Shown here in pieces: positions 16,037 to 24,640 of a DNA stretch of 60,234 nucleotides. The position numbers and the translations under genes were made by a program. The stretch is taken from the NCBI GenBank assembly GCA_017448245.1, contig JAFSLV010000046.1:1-60234 (forward strand). Direction: 5' to 3'. Under the pieces are notes generated by a model. That model searched no databases, was not told the DNA's origin, and saw only the letters and a program-made list of their open reading frames with translations. The stretch's first letter is position 1. Every line of letters begins with the position of its first letter. Source of the stretch: Lachnospiraceae bacterium (GTDB taxonomy: Bacteria > Bacillota > Clostridia > Lachnospirales > Lachnospiraceae).

Positions 16037-16814
16037 TGAAAAGGAAGATAAAAAAAGAGATCTTTTCTGGCTCATGTACGATCCGAAGAGTGCACGTTTT
16101 TTTATCGAGCTTCCTGAGGATGAGGATCCCTGGATGCTTCCTCCGCCGCTGGATTCCTATGCGAAACGCGGGATATACAGTGTTTTTTCCGACAAGGCGG
16201 CGGGATGGATTGAACAAAGAATCATTCCGCGGGACAGACAAAACCTCGGGATGATTCTGAAAGAAAACGGATTGAAGTCGTATGATCCTTACCGGCTGCT
16301 GGTGCTTGCCGACGGAAGATGTGCGCAGGATGACTGCTTTATCGTGCCGGTCGGTCAGGAGACACTGCCTGCGGCGGTTTGGCGCAGGCTGCAGGAAAAA
16401 GTACTGGATGTCATTCCTCTTAAGGGAAGCAGGGTGATTGTGTGTTTTCGGAACGGCACGTGCCGCTTGATTGACCTTTCGGACATGATACAAAAGGATA
16501 AGAGATTTTTAAAGATTGCGTCTGACGAGGCGCTGTTTATGCGGGTGCATGTGAGCCCTTTGGGAAACGGCATCGAGTGGGATGATGTGCGCTATATTAC
16601 GGCGCAGGATCTGTACCGGGCAGGAGAAAAACTGCCGCTTACGTCGGAAGATTTTTTGCAATATACGAGGTACCGTGTGCTGGATACGGCGGGGATGGCA
16701 AAAAAAATGCATTGCAGCAGACAATATATCAAACAACTGACAGACGAAAGAAAACTGCACCCGTTACAGACGGGTCTGAATCATTTGTTATTTCCTGCAA
16801 GAGAAACAGAGTAA
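16014..16814 (+). CDS. DUF2442-HTH protein, putative antitoxin/regulator of the HipA-like kinase
   Basis: This 266-residue protein starts at TTG 16014 with GAGGTGG about 7 nt upstream, inside the kinase gene. The middle resembles DUF2442 (CRNGTCRLIDLSDM-like region, then IEWDDVRYITAQDLYRAG). The C-terminus carries a helix-turn-helix of excisionase/MerR type (TAGMAKKMHCSRQYIKQL). The N-terminal half (WLMYDPKSARFFIEL) is unrecognised. The 23-nt overlap implies coupled synthesis with the kinase. I infer that it binds the kinase and the palindromes at 15131-15184, but neither is shown by sequence. Confidence 0.7.
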   Translation: MKLYAVRDEKEDKKRDLFWLMYDPKSARFFIELPEDEDPWMLPPPLDSYAKRGIYSVFSDKAAGWIEQRIIPRDRQNLGMILKENGLKSYDPYRLLVLADGRCAQDDCFIVPVGQETLPAAVWRRLQEKVLDVIPLKGSRVIVCFRNGTCRLIDLSDMIQKDKRFLKIASDEALFMRVHVSPLGNGIEWDDVRYITAQDLYRAGEKLPLTSEDFLQYTRYRVLDTAGMAKKMHCSRQYIKQLTDERKLHPLQTGLNHLLFPARETE

Positions 16815-16828
16815 CAGGAGGAGTAAAG

Positions 16829-17626
16829 ATGCTCGAAGCAAGACATCTGACGAAGGTCTTCGTCAGGCAGGTGGCGGACAAAGATGCCGCCGGTAAGAAA
16901 AAAATCAAAAAACAAAAAACGGTGAAGGAGTCCTTTGCCGCGGTGGATGACGTCTCTCTTTTTTTGGAACAGGGGCAGATTCTCGGCGTGCTCGGTCCCA
17001 ACGGCGCCGGAAAGACCACGCTTTTGCGCATGATGGGCCTTTTGATGGAGCCTGCGCAGGGCGAGGTCTGCATGACCATGCCGGATGGCACAAGGATCAC
17101 GGACCCGGTAAAATGCAAGCGCCGCATCAGCTATCTTTCGGAAAATACCAAACTCTATCCGCGCTTTACGGTGCGGGAGGTCTTAAAGCTGGTCGGTGAG
17201 CTCTACGGACACGGCAGAAAAGAAATCGGGGAAAAAACAGAGGAGATCGTGCGCGTCCTGCGCATGGAGGAATTTATCGATAACCGCGTCGAGCGGCTTT
17301 CCACCGGACAAAAGCAGCGCACCTCGATCGCGAGATGTCTGATCGCGGATCCGGACATCTACATCCTGGACGAACCGACGCTCGGGCTCGACGTCATCAG
17401 CGCACAGGCCATCGTCGACTTTATGAAACAGGAAAAGGAAAGGGGAAAGGGCGTGCTGTATTCCACACACTACATGGAAGAAGCCGAGACGCTCTGCGAC
17501 CGCGTGGTCGTGATACAAAAAGGAAGGATCATCGCGGATGACACGCCCGCGTCTCTGGTCGAAAGGGCCGGAAAGACCAATCTGCGCGACGCCTTCTTTT
17601 CGATGATCGGGGAGGAAGCGGTATGA
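16829..17626 (+). CDS. ABC transporter ATPase (NatA-like)
   Basis: This 265-residue ATPase has Walker A GPNGAGKTT, a signature LSTGQKQRTSIARC and Walker B IYILDEPTLGLD. A Lys-rich insertion (KKKIKKQKTVK) sits between the first strand and the Walker A, as in the NatA-type ATPases paired with CPBP-fused permeases. ATG 16829 has AGGAGG at 16817-16822. It overlaps the permease gene by 4 nt. Confidence 0.92.
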   Translation: MLEARHLTKVFVRQVADKDAAGKKKIKKQKTVKESFAAVDDVSLFLEQGQILGVLGPNGAGKTTLLRMMGLLMEPAQGEVCMTMPDGTRITDPVKCKRRISYLSENTKLYPRFTVREVLKLVGELYGHGRKEIGEKTEEIVRVLRMEEFIDNRVERLSTGQKQRTSIARCLIADPDIYILDEPTLGLDVISAQAIVDFMKQEKERGKGVLYSTHYMEEAETLCDRVVVIQKGRIIADDTPASLVERAGKTNLRDAFFSMIGEEAV

Positions 17627-19635
17627 GTCCGAAAACAGTCAGAATCTTATACAAAAAAGAAATGCTCGATGTCTTCCGGGACAAAAAGACCGTGCTCGTC
17701 ATGCTGCTTCTGCCGATGATCCTCTATCCGGTGATGTATGTCGCGATCATGCTGATCTCAAGCTTTATCGCACGCACGGATGCCGTTGCGCAGTACTTCA
17801 TATCGTATGAAGGTGAGATGCCCGGGGCGATGATCGAAGGTCTCGAGGAGGCGTCGGAGAACCGCATCGTCTTTCTTCCCTTTGACGATCCGGAGAAAGC
17901 CCTGAAGGAGCAGCAGATCGACGCGTATGTGACCGTGGAGGAGGAGGGCGCACAGACGCGCCTCAACGTGCATTATCTTTCCGAGGACAGTGACTCCGAC
18001 CATGCGGCGGACGAGGTGCTTCAGGCGGCAAGTGACTACGGCAGGACGCTGTCCGAGGAGGAGATACGACAGGCAGGTCTCAATGTGGACGCGGTGCTTT
18101 ATCCCCTGCAGACGGAGGCAACGGACCTGTCGAGCACGGAGTCGATGGTGGGCTCCGTCATGGGGACGGCCATGCCGATCCTTCTCATGACCTTTGTCAT
18201 GCTGGCCGCTTTTTACCCCGCGATCGACACGACCTCGGGAGAAAGAGAGCGCGGCACGATGGAGTTTCTTTTGACAATGCCGGTGAGTAACTTAGAACTC
18301 GTCACCGCCAAGTATCTTGCGGTCGCGACGATCGCCGTCGCGTCGACCCTGCTCAATGTCATCGCGATCGCCATGCTTGTTGCCTACATCGGGAGCCTTG
18401 CGCTGATGGGGGCGGACACCGCGCCCGGGCTCAACCTTGCCGCGTATGTGCCGGTGGTCTTCGTCCTCATCATCTGCGTCTTTGCGTTTGCACTGCTGAT
18501 CAGCGCGATCAGCATGTGCATCGCCGCCTTTGCGAAAAGCTACAAGGAGGCCAACAACTACATCACGCCCTTTATGCTTGTCGTGATGTTTACGGGCTAT
18601 ATCGCTTACATCCCGGATATCACGCTGACGGGCACGATGTCGATTGTACCGATCGCAAATATCTGTCTTTTGATCAAGGATGTACTGGTATTTAAGTTTC
18701 ATCCCGTGCTGATCGCGCTTGTCTTTTTGAGCAATCTCCTGTATGCCGGCATTGCCGTTTATTTCCTGTCAAAGATCTACCGCTCGGAGCGGATCCTCTT
18801 TGGCGAGGGAGGAAGCGGCGTGCAGTTTTTTGAGAGCAGGAAAAATATCAAAAAAGGAACGATGCCGACACCGCCGGAAGCGTTTATCGTCTTTCTCTTT
18901 ATGATCATCCTGATGTTTTATCTGGGGACGGTGCTGTCGCTCAGATCGGCCTTTACGGGTACGATCATCATGCAGTTTGTCTACGTGGCGCTGACACTTT
19001 TTGCGCTGTGGTATATCCGCGCGGATATGCGGGCGGTATACGCGCTGCGCGCACCGCACAGGGGAAGGATGTTTGCGGGAGGCGTCCTGCTCGGCATCGG
19101 CGCGTTTGCCTTGGCGCAGTTCATGGGATACTGGCTGTCCAGACTTTTGCCCTCGAGCATGGAGGCGGTGGGCGACCAGTTTGACCAAATCCTTTCGGGC
19201 GTGCCTTTTATACAGGTCTTTCTCGCGGTTGCGGTCATCCCCGCAATCTGCGAGGAGCTGGTTTTCCGCGGCTACTTTTATACGGCCTTTGCGGGAAAGA
19301 TGAAGGCGCTGAGCGCGGTGCTGCTGACGACCTTTTTGTTTGCGCTCTTTCACTGGAGCATGATCCGCTTCCTTCCGGTCTTTTTCATAGGGCTCTTGTG
19401 CACGTGGGCAAGACATCAGTCGGGCAGCATCTTCCCCGCGATGCTGATCCACTTCATCAATAACGGCACGGTGCTCGTCTTAAGCGAGCTCGCGGGGGAC
19501 TCCGCGGAGGCTGAGATCGGCTTTGCCGTGCAGGCGGTGTACCTCGCCGTTGCACTCGTGACGATTTTTGCGGGAGGGCGGCTGATGGGCACAAGACAAG
19601 CATCCCCCGGTACCCAAAACGGCGAGAGGAACTGA
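17623..19635 (+). CDS. ABC-2 permease fused to a CPBP intramembrane protease domain
   Basis: This 670-residue protein joins a NatB-type ABC-2 permease (residues 1 to about 400, with a large extracytoplasmic loop between the first two helices) to a C-terminal CPBP/Abi membrane domain. The CPBP motifs are CEELVFRGYF, ALFHWS and HFINNG, which carry the Glu-Glu, His and His/Asn residues of the putative metalloprotease site. Such fusions are known in Firmicutes and may export a peptide and process it. It is translationally coupled to the ATPase gene. Substrate unknown. Confidence 0.9.
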   Translation: MSPKTVRILYKKEMLDVFRDKKTVLVMLLLPMILYPVMYVAIMLISSFIARTDAVAQYFISYEGEMPGAMIEGLEEASENRIVFLPFDDPEKALKEQQIDAYVTVEEEGAQTRLNVHYLSEDSDSDHAADEVLQAASDYGRTLSEEEIRQAGLNVDAVLYPLQTEATDLSSTESMVGSVMGTAMPILLMTFVMLAAFYPAIDTTSGERERGTMEFLLTMPVSNLELVTAKYLAVATIAVASTLLNVIAIAMLVAYIGSLALMGADTAPGLNLAAYVPVVFVLIICVFAFALLISAISMCIAAFAKSYKEANNYITPFMLVVMFTGYIAYIPDITLTGTMSIVPIANICLLIKDVLVFKFHPVLIALVFLSNLLYAGIAVYFLSKIYRSERILFGEGGSGVQFFESRKNIKKGTMPTPPEAFIVFLFMIILMFYLGTVLSLRSAFTGTIIMQFVYVALTLFALWYIRADMRAVYALRAPHRGRMFAGGVLLGIGAFALAQFMGYWLSRLLPSSMEAVGDQFDQILSGVPFIQVFLAVAVIPAICEELVFRGYFYTAFAGKMKALSAVLLTTFLFALFHWSMIRFLPVFFIGLLCTWARHQSGSIFPAMLIHFINNGTVLVLSELAGDSAEAEIGFAVQAVYLAVALVTIFAGGRLMGTRQASPGTQNGERN

Positions 19636-19677
19636 GTTTCACAACGTGAAAGCCGCCGCGCCCGGCGGCAGAGACAA

Positions 19678-19730
19678 GAGAACCGTCCCCACTGACCGAA
19701 AACAAGCCACTGAGAACCGTCCCCTTTGGC
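19678..19730 (+). repeat. 34-nt repeat family, locus B
   Basis: One diverged 34-nt unit (GAGAACCGTCCCCACTGACC...) is followed by a second partial unit ending CCCCTTTGGC, matching locus A and locus C. It stops immediately before the -35 region of the patatin gene promoter (19736). The remaining intergenic sequence after 19635 holds small inverted repeats (TTTCAC-AAC-GTGAAA and GCCGCC...GGCGGC). Confidence 0.85.
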
Positions 19731-19735
19731 ATGTT

Positions 19736-19764
19736 TTGACGTGATGACATGATGAGGGTAAAAT
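19736..19764 (+). promoter_or_regulatory. Sigma-A promoter giving a probable leaderless patatin mRNA
   Basis: TTGACG (19736-19741) and TAAAAT (19759-19764) are 17 nt apart. ATG 19771 follows the -10 box after only 6 nt and no ribosome site is present. This is the clearest leaderless arrangement in the window because both promoter boxes are good. Confidence 0.7.
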
Positions 19765-19770
19765 AGACAC

Positions 19771-20646
19771 ATGGCTTCGTTACAGGAAAAAAAGAGGATA
19801 AAGACCGCCGTCATTGATGTCGGCGGGGGCACACGCGGCATTTACGGTGCGGGATTTTTTGATTACTGCATGGACAACGACATCGTCTTTGACCACTGCA
19901 TCGGGGTTTCCGCGGGCAGCGCCAATCTCGTGTCCTACATGGCGGGGCAGCGCAGACGCAATTTTCAGTTTTATAATGAATATGCCTTCCGCAAGGAATA
20001 CATGAGTCTGCATAACTACCTCAAGACGCGCTCCTATATCGATCTCGATTATATCTATTCGACCCTGAGCGACGAGCACGGGGAAAATCCGGTCAATTAC
20101 GAGGCGTTTATGGCACATCCGGCCAATCTCGAGATCGTGGCGACCAATGCGCTGACGGGAAAGCCGGTGTACTTCCAGAAAAAGGACATCCGCAAAAACC
20201 ACTATGAGTTTCTGAAGGCATCCTGCTGCGTGCCGGTGGTCAACCGGCCCTATCCCGTCGGAAGGGGACTCTTTTTTGACGGCGGAGCGAGCGACCCGAT
20301 TCCATTGCGGCGTGCGTTTGAGTCGGGGTGCGACAGGGTGGTGCTCGTCCTCACGAGACCCAAAAACTATCACAGAAAGGGAGGAAAGGACCGTCCGTTT
20401 GCGGCAGCCCTTAAAAAGAAATATCCGCAGATGGCGCGTGCGATGGCGCGCCGTGCCGCGGTATACAATCATTATCTCGACATCGCGCTGCGTCTCGAAA
20501 AGAAGGGACGCGTGATCATCGTCGCACCGGATTCGATCGGCGGACTAAAGACGCTGTCACAGGATCATCAGGCGCTCGAAGCGCTGTATGAGAAGGGCTA
20601 TCGTGATGCGTCCGTCCTCGAGCGCATCATGGGGACCACACGGTAA
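19771..20646 (+). CDS. Patatin-like phospholipase
   Basis: This 291-residue protein has the patatin motifs: an oxyanion glycine loop GGGTRG, the nucleophile elbow GVSAGS (Ser near residue 48) and the catalytic DGG (FFDGGASDPIP). It resembles the RssA/YjjU-like bacterial group and would hydrolyse phospholipids or acylglycerols in the cytoplasm or at the membrane. The start has a -10 box 6 nt upstream rather than a Shine-Dalgarno. putP follows within 15 nt and may be cotranscribed. Confidence 0.9.
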   Translation: MASLQEKKRIKTAVIDVGGGTRGIYGAGFFDYCMDNDIVFDHCIGVSAGSANLVSYMAGQRRRNFQFYNEYAFRKEYMSLHNYLKTRSYIDLDYIYSTLSDEHGENPVNYEAFMAHPANLEIVATNALTGKPVYFQKKDIRKNHYEFLKASCCVPVVNRPYPVGRGLFFDGGASDPIPLRRAFESGCDRVVLVLTRPKNYHRKGGKDRPFAAALKKKYPQMARAMARRAAVYNHYLDIALRLEKKGRVIIVAPDSIGGLKTLSQDHQALEALYEKGYRDASVLERIMGTTR

Positions 20647-20660
20647 AGGGGAGGAAAAAT

Positions 20661-22184
20661 ATGTCAATAACAAGCGGATGGATGCTGTTTGCCTTTGTTT
20701 TATACTTTGCGGTTATGATCGCCATCGGTCTGTTCAACATGAAATCCAATACCAGCTCGGAGGATTATTTCCTCGGCGGCAGGAGTCTCGGGGCCTTTGT
20801 GGCGGCGCTCTCCGCCCAGGCGTCCGACATGAGCGGATGGCTCCTCATGGGACTGCCGGGTTCGATCTACGCGCTCGGCACGGGGCAGATCTGGATTGCG
20901 GTCGGTCTCTTTATCGGAACGGTATTGAACTGGCTCTTTATCGCAACGAAACTCCGGCGCTATACGATCCGCGCCAATAACGCGGTGACGCTGCCGCAGT
21001 ATTTTCAAAACCGTTTTCATGACGACAAGAGACTGTTGCTGTTGTTCAGTTCACTCGCCATCCTTATTTTCTTTCTGGTCTACACGGCGAGTGCCTTTGC
21101 GGCGGGAGGCAAGCTCTTTGCCACCGTGTTCGGCATGGATTATCATGTGGCGCTCTCCATCGGCGCGGTGATCATACTGACCTACACGCTGCTCGGAGGT
21201 TTTTCCGCGGTCTGCGACACGGATTTCGTGCAGGGCACGGTCATGCTGATCGGACTCATCATCGTGCCGCTGATGGCGATGCGCTTCATCGGCGGGAGCC
21301 TTGCGGATACCGCCAATGTCAGCGAGAACTTTTTGAATGTCTTCTACGACGGCGGAGCGCCGATCGGCACAGTCAGCATCATCTCCCAGCTCGCATGGGG
21401 CCTGGGATATTGCGGTATGCCGCACATCCTCGTGCGCTTCATGGCTGTCAAAAATGACAAAGAGCTGGACAAGGCCAAGGCAATCGGCATCATCTGGGTC
21501 GCGTTCTCGCTTTCCTTTGCCTGTCTGATCGGCGTCGTCGGGCGCGCATTTCTCGCAAACGACCTGACCGCAAGCGGGGACAGCGAAAAAGTATTTATGT
21601 ATATGATCATCGAGATCTTTACGTCGCGCTACGCCCTGCCCGTGATAGGCGGGATCTTTTTGTGCGGCATCCTCGCGGCGATCATGTCGACCGCGGATTC
21701 CCAGCTGCTCGTTACGGCCTCGAGTGTCACGGAGGATCTGTACCGCGGATTTATGGAAAAAGAGCTGGACGGGAAAAAGGCCGTATGGGTTTCGCGCATC
21801 GTCGTTCTGGGCGTGGCCGTCATCGCGTATCTCATCGCGCTGGATCCCGAATCGTCGATCATGAAGCTGGTCTCCGATGCATGGGCGGGACTCGGCAGCG
21901 CGTTCGGTCCTGCCGTTTTGCTGTCGCTCTACTGGAGAAGAGCCAATCGCGCAGGCTGTGCCGCGGGGATCGCGACCGGCGCTGTCGTCGTCATCCTCTG
22001 GGATTATATTCCCTGTGTCGCGGGCGTCACCCCCGCAACGGCGACCGGTCTCTATTCGCTGGTGCCGGGATTCTTTCTGGCCCTTGCGGCCAATATCCTC
22101 GCCTCGCTTGCGACAAAGGCGCCGGACGAAGAGATCCTCAGGGAGTTTGATGACGTGAAGTCTTCGACCGCAGACAGTGTTTGA
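20661..22184 (+). CDS. putP: Sodium/proline symporter
   Basis: This 507-residue protein is a sodium:solute symporter of the PutP type, with about 13 transmembrane helices. Typical stretches are SSEDYFLGGRSLG, QASDMSGWLLMGLPG and GILAAIMSTADSQLLV, the last containing residues of the sodium site. It takes up proline, or possibly a related compound, with sodium. ATG 20661 has GGGGAGGAAA upstream. The same frame stays open for 42 codons after the stop (see findings). Confidence 0.92.
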   Translation: MSITSGWMLFAFVLYFAVMIAIGLFNMKSNTSSEDYFLGGRSLGAFVAALSAQASDMSGWLLMGLPGSIYALGTGQIWIAVGLFIGTVLNWLFIATKLRRYTIRANNAVTLPQYFQNRFHDDKRLLLLFSSLAILIFFLVYTASAFAAGGKLFATVFGMDYHVALSIGAVIILTYTLLGGFSAVCDTDFVQGTVMLIGLIIVPLMAMRFIGGSLADTANVSENFLNVFYDGGAPIGTVSIISQLAWGLGYCGMPHILVRFMAVKNDKELDKAKAIGIIWVAFSLSFACLIGVVGRAFLANDLTASGDSEKVFMYMIIEIFTSRYALPVIGGIFLCGILAAIMSTADSQLLVTASSVTEDLYRGFMEKELDGKKAVWVSRIVVLGVAVIAYLIALDPESSIMKLVSDAWAGLGSAFGPAVLLSLYWRRANRAGCAAGIATGAVVVILWDYIPCVAGVTPATATGLYSLVPGFFLALAANILASLATKAPDEEILREFDDVKSSTADSV

Positions 22185-22309
22185 GTTTTTCCTTTCGTAG
22201 AGGAATCCGTATGGCGGATTACCGAAATCGCAAATTCAAATGAGGACATCAAAGACCGGATGGTGTATTCCGGCGGTTATGTCAAGCAGCTGATGAAGGG
22301 ACGCCGTGC

Positions 22310-22339
22310 TTGACACACCCCATAACAGATTGCTATAAT
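22310..22339 (+). promoter_or_regulatory. Sigma-A promoter of the riboswitch leader
   Basis: TTGACA (22310-22315) and TATAAT (22334-22339) are consensus hexamers with an 18-nt spacer. Transcription would begin around 22346, just before the aptamer. Confidence 0.8.
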
Positions 22340-22353
22340 ATCATTAAGTGAAG

Positions 22354-22458
22354 AAAGGGAGTAGCAGGTCACTTTTTGACAGTGGCGGCCGGCAACGTCA
22401 GCACGATGCGAAGGCATCCGGAGCCGGCCTGAGGTAAGGAAGCCGACAGCGAGACTTT
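22354..22458 (+). ncRNA. yybP-ykoY (manganese) riboswitch aptamer
   Basis: The leader shows the hallmarks of the yybP-ykoY class, which senses Mn2+: the 5' strand AAAGGGAGTAGC, the internal loop ACGTCAGCACG, and the 3' strand GCGAGACTTT, which pairs back to close P1. GC-rich helices lie between (GGCCGGC...GCCGGCC). The 3' strand is also the left arm of the terminator at 22451, so metal binding should prevent termination and turn expression on, as known for this class. Identification is from motif memory, not a covariance search. Confidence 0.85.
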
Positions 22459-22494
22459 AATCACGACAGTGTTTGTCGTGGTTAAAGTCTCTTT
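22451..22494 (+). terminator. Riboswitch-controlled terminator hairpin
   Basis: An 18-bp stem (22451-22468 with 22474-22491, one G-T pair) with a 5-nt loop is followed by TTT and an AT-rich run. Its first eight bases are shared with the aptamer P1 strand, giving mutually exclusive folds. Confidence 0.85.
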
Positions 22495-22536
22495 CATTAT
22501 CCGGAAACGTAAGGGCTGCACGCAAGGAGGAAACAC

Positions 22537-22887
22537 ATGTCGATGTCCGTGGGCGCAATCGGTGGTGTCAGCGCATACAATCCGTATGAGATGGTTGCCG
22601 ATCGTACGGCCGGCAACATGAGCGCGCAAGACGCCGCGGAAATGGCGGATGCCGTCGATTTTGACGGCGATTTTGACAATGTGCAAGACGTTGCGGGGAT
22701 CGCGCAGATCGAGCAGCAAAAAGAGACGGTCCCGCGTATCGAGCCTGCCGAAGAGAGCGCCTCTTCGAGTGCGGATCATATGCGCGGAGAGGTCTCACAC
22801 GTGATGGAAGACATGATGGATATCCAGGGTAGTCTCTGGGGATTTTCCGTGCGGCGTGTCATACCTTTGACGGGAGAGTTGCGATAA
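22537..22887 (+). CDS. Small acidic protein of unknown function downstream of the Mn riboswitch
   Basis: This 116-residue protein has no recognised domain, signal peptide or membrane segment and no cysteine. It is rich in Ala, Asp and Glu, with an acidic patch DAVDFDGDFDNVQD near residues 38-51 that might bind metal (inference). The N-terminus SVGAIGGVSAYNPYEMV is Gly/Ser-rich. AGGAGG lies 8 nt upstream of ATG 22537, so it is probably translated. It is the first gene after the riboswitch and ends 3 nt before the Na/Pi cotransporter gene. Confidence 0.6.
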   Translation: MSMSVGAIGGVSAYNPYEMVADRTAGNMSAQDAAEMADAVDFDGDFDNVQDVAGIAQIEQQKETVPRIEPAEESASSSADHMRGEVSHVMEDMMDIQGSLWGFSVRRVIPLTGELR

Positions 22888-22890
22888 GGG

Positions 22891-24561
22891 ATGCAGACAG
22901 GTGAAGTCTTTGCGGCGGTTTTGACGCTGCTCGCCGGTATCGGCGTTTTTCTGGTCGCATGTTCCATGATGAGCTCCAACCTGGAAGCTGCCGGCAGTGC
23001 CAGACTGAAGGCCCTGTTTGAAAAGACGGCGGGCAGCCGTCTGCTCGGCGTCGGCATCGGCGCCGCAGGAACCGCGGCAATCCAGAGCTCCGGTGCGATT
23101 ACCGTCATGGTCATCGGCTTTGTCAATGTCGGGATCTTAAGTCTCACGCAGGCCGCCTGTATCATCTTCGGTGCCAATATCGGTACGACGATCACGGGAC
23201 AGATCGTGGCATGGGGGATGTCAGGCTCCGGCTCCGTTTCTTCGACCGTGCTGTTTTCCGCACTGGCGGGCGTCGGTGCTTTTTGCACCGTCTTTGCCAA
23301 ACAGCAGAAGTTTAAAACACTCGGGGGGATTCTCGCCGGCTTCGGCATGCTCTTTATCGGCCTAAACATCATGAGCTCCTCCATGGAATCCTTTGCAAAA
23401 GAGGAGGCCGTGATCGGCTTTCTCTCCTCCGTCAACCATGCGGTTCTGCTCGTGATCTTAGGCGCGGTGATGACCGCGATCGTGCAGTCTTCGTCCGTCA
23501 TGACGTCCGTTGCGATCACGATGGTGGTCGCGGGACTCATCACGATCAACCAGGGCATCTTTCTCACGATGGGTTCCAACATCGGCTCCTGTGTGGTCGC
23601 GATGATTGCGGGACTCTCCGGCTCCACCAATGCCAAACGTACGGCGGCCATCCATCTGATCTTTAACACGGCGGGGGTTGCGGTATTCCTCGGCATCGCG
23701 GGAGCGGTGCATGCATTCAGCGGAGGCGGGCTGTCCCTGGGGTCTTTCTTTGAGCGCCTGTTTCCCGCGGCACCGCAGCTGCAGCTTGCGATGTTCCATA
23801 CGGTTTTTAACGTGCTGACGGTGATTCTGATGCTGCCGCTGACGGATGCGCTGGTGAAGCTCGTTGAGAAGATCCTTCCGGAAAAGGAAAAGGCATCTGC
23901 CGACGCGCCCAGGCTCTTCTACATCGACGAAAACATGCTGCGTACGCCGGTCGTTGCGATCGGCCAGCTCAAAAGAGAAATCGAGCACATGGCGGAGATC
24001 GCGATGCGGAATTTCTTTTGCTCGTTGCGGATTATCACGACGCTCGACTATACGGGACTGGAAGAGTTTCGCAAACAGGAGGAGGAACTCAATTTTTTAA
24101 ATACCGCGCTGGTCGGGTTCATCGTACGGCTCACGGGGCGCACGCTGAATGCCGACGACCGCAAATATCTCAACTCGACGCTGCGCTCCGTGGCCGATCT
24201 CGAGCGCATCGGCGACTATTCGGAAAACATCGTGGAGTATGCGGACAATCTCAAAAAGGGCGGGGATACGCTGCCCGAGGAAGCGATCGGCGAGGTGGGC
24301 TCCTTGAAATCCATGATCGAGGAGCTGTTTACATATACCATGCAGGCATATCGTGACGGCAGGAAGGAGGCCCTCAGGCAGGCGGAGGAGATCGAGGACC
24401 AGATCGACCTCTTCACGGAGCGGATGGCGGAGAACCATCTGCGCAGGCTCACGGACGGGAGCTGCACGCCCAATGCCGGTGCGCAGTATCTGGAACTGTC
24501 ATCGGATGCGGAGCGCGTGGCGGACCATCTGATCAATGTCGCCATGACGATGCGGGCGTGA
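22891..24561 (+). CDS. Na/Pi cotransporter family protein with PhoU-like domain
   Basis: This 556-residue protein has an NptA/PNaS-type membrane region (residues 1 to about 330) with the paired QSS motifs AAIQSSGAITVM and AIVQSSSVMTS, and a C-terminal PhoU-like helical domain (about 350-556, with RSVADLERIGDYSENIVE). The family moves phosphate with sodium, though many bacterial members are untested. Placement behind a Mn riboswitch is unusual and suggests a role in manganese or metal-phosphate balance (inference). It is probably cotranscribed with the small protein at 22537. Confidence 0.9.
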   Translation: MQTGEVFAAVLTLLAGIGVFLVACSMMSSNLEAAGSARLKALFEKTAGSRLLGVGIGAAGTAAIQSSGAITVMVIGFVNVGILSLTQAACIIFGANIGTTITGQIVAWGMSGSGSVSSTVLFSALAGVGAFCTVFAKQQKFKTLGGILAGFGMLFIGLNIMSSSMESFAKEEAVIGFLSSVNHAVLLVILGAVMTAIVQSSSVMTSVAITMVVAGLITINQGIFLTMGSNIGSCVVAMIAGLSGSTNAKRTAAIHLIFNTAGVAVFLGIAGAVHAFSGGGLSLGSFFERLFPAAPQLQLAMFHTVFNVLTVILMLPLTDALVKLVEKILPEKEKASADAPRLFYIDENMLRTPVVAIGQLKREIEHMAEIAMRNFFCSLRIITTLDYTGLEEFRKQEEELNFLNTALVGFIVRLTGRTLNADDRKYLNSTLRSVADLERIGDYSENIVEYADNLKKGGDTLPEEAIGEVGSLKSMIEELFTYTMQAYRDGRKEALRQAEEIEDQIDLFTERMAENHLRRLTDGSCTPNAGAQYLELSSDAERVADHLINVAMTMRA

Positions 24562-24590
24562 CGGCGTCCGACCTCGACGCCTGTCATTTG

Positions 24591-24599
24591 TGATATAAT
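24591..24599 (+). promoter_or_regulatory. Extended -10 promoter of the aldo/keto reductase gene
   Basis: TGA-TATAAT at 24591-24599 is an extended -10 about 40 nt before GTG 24641. No convincing -35 is seen. A ribosome site AGGAGGGG follows near 24629-24636. Confidence 0.55.
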
Positions 24600-24640
24600 G
24601 ATACAGGTTCTTTTTTTATACGCAAAAAGGAGGGGTATCT

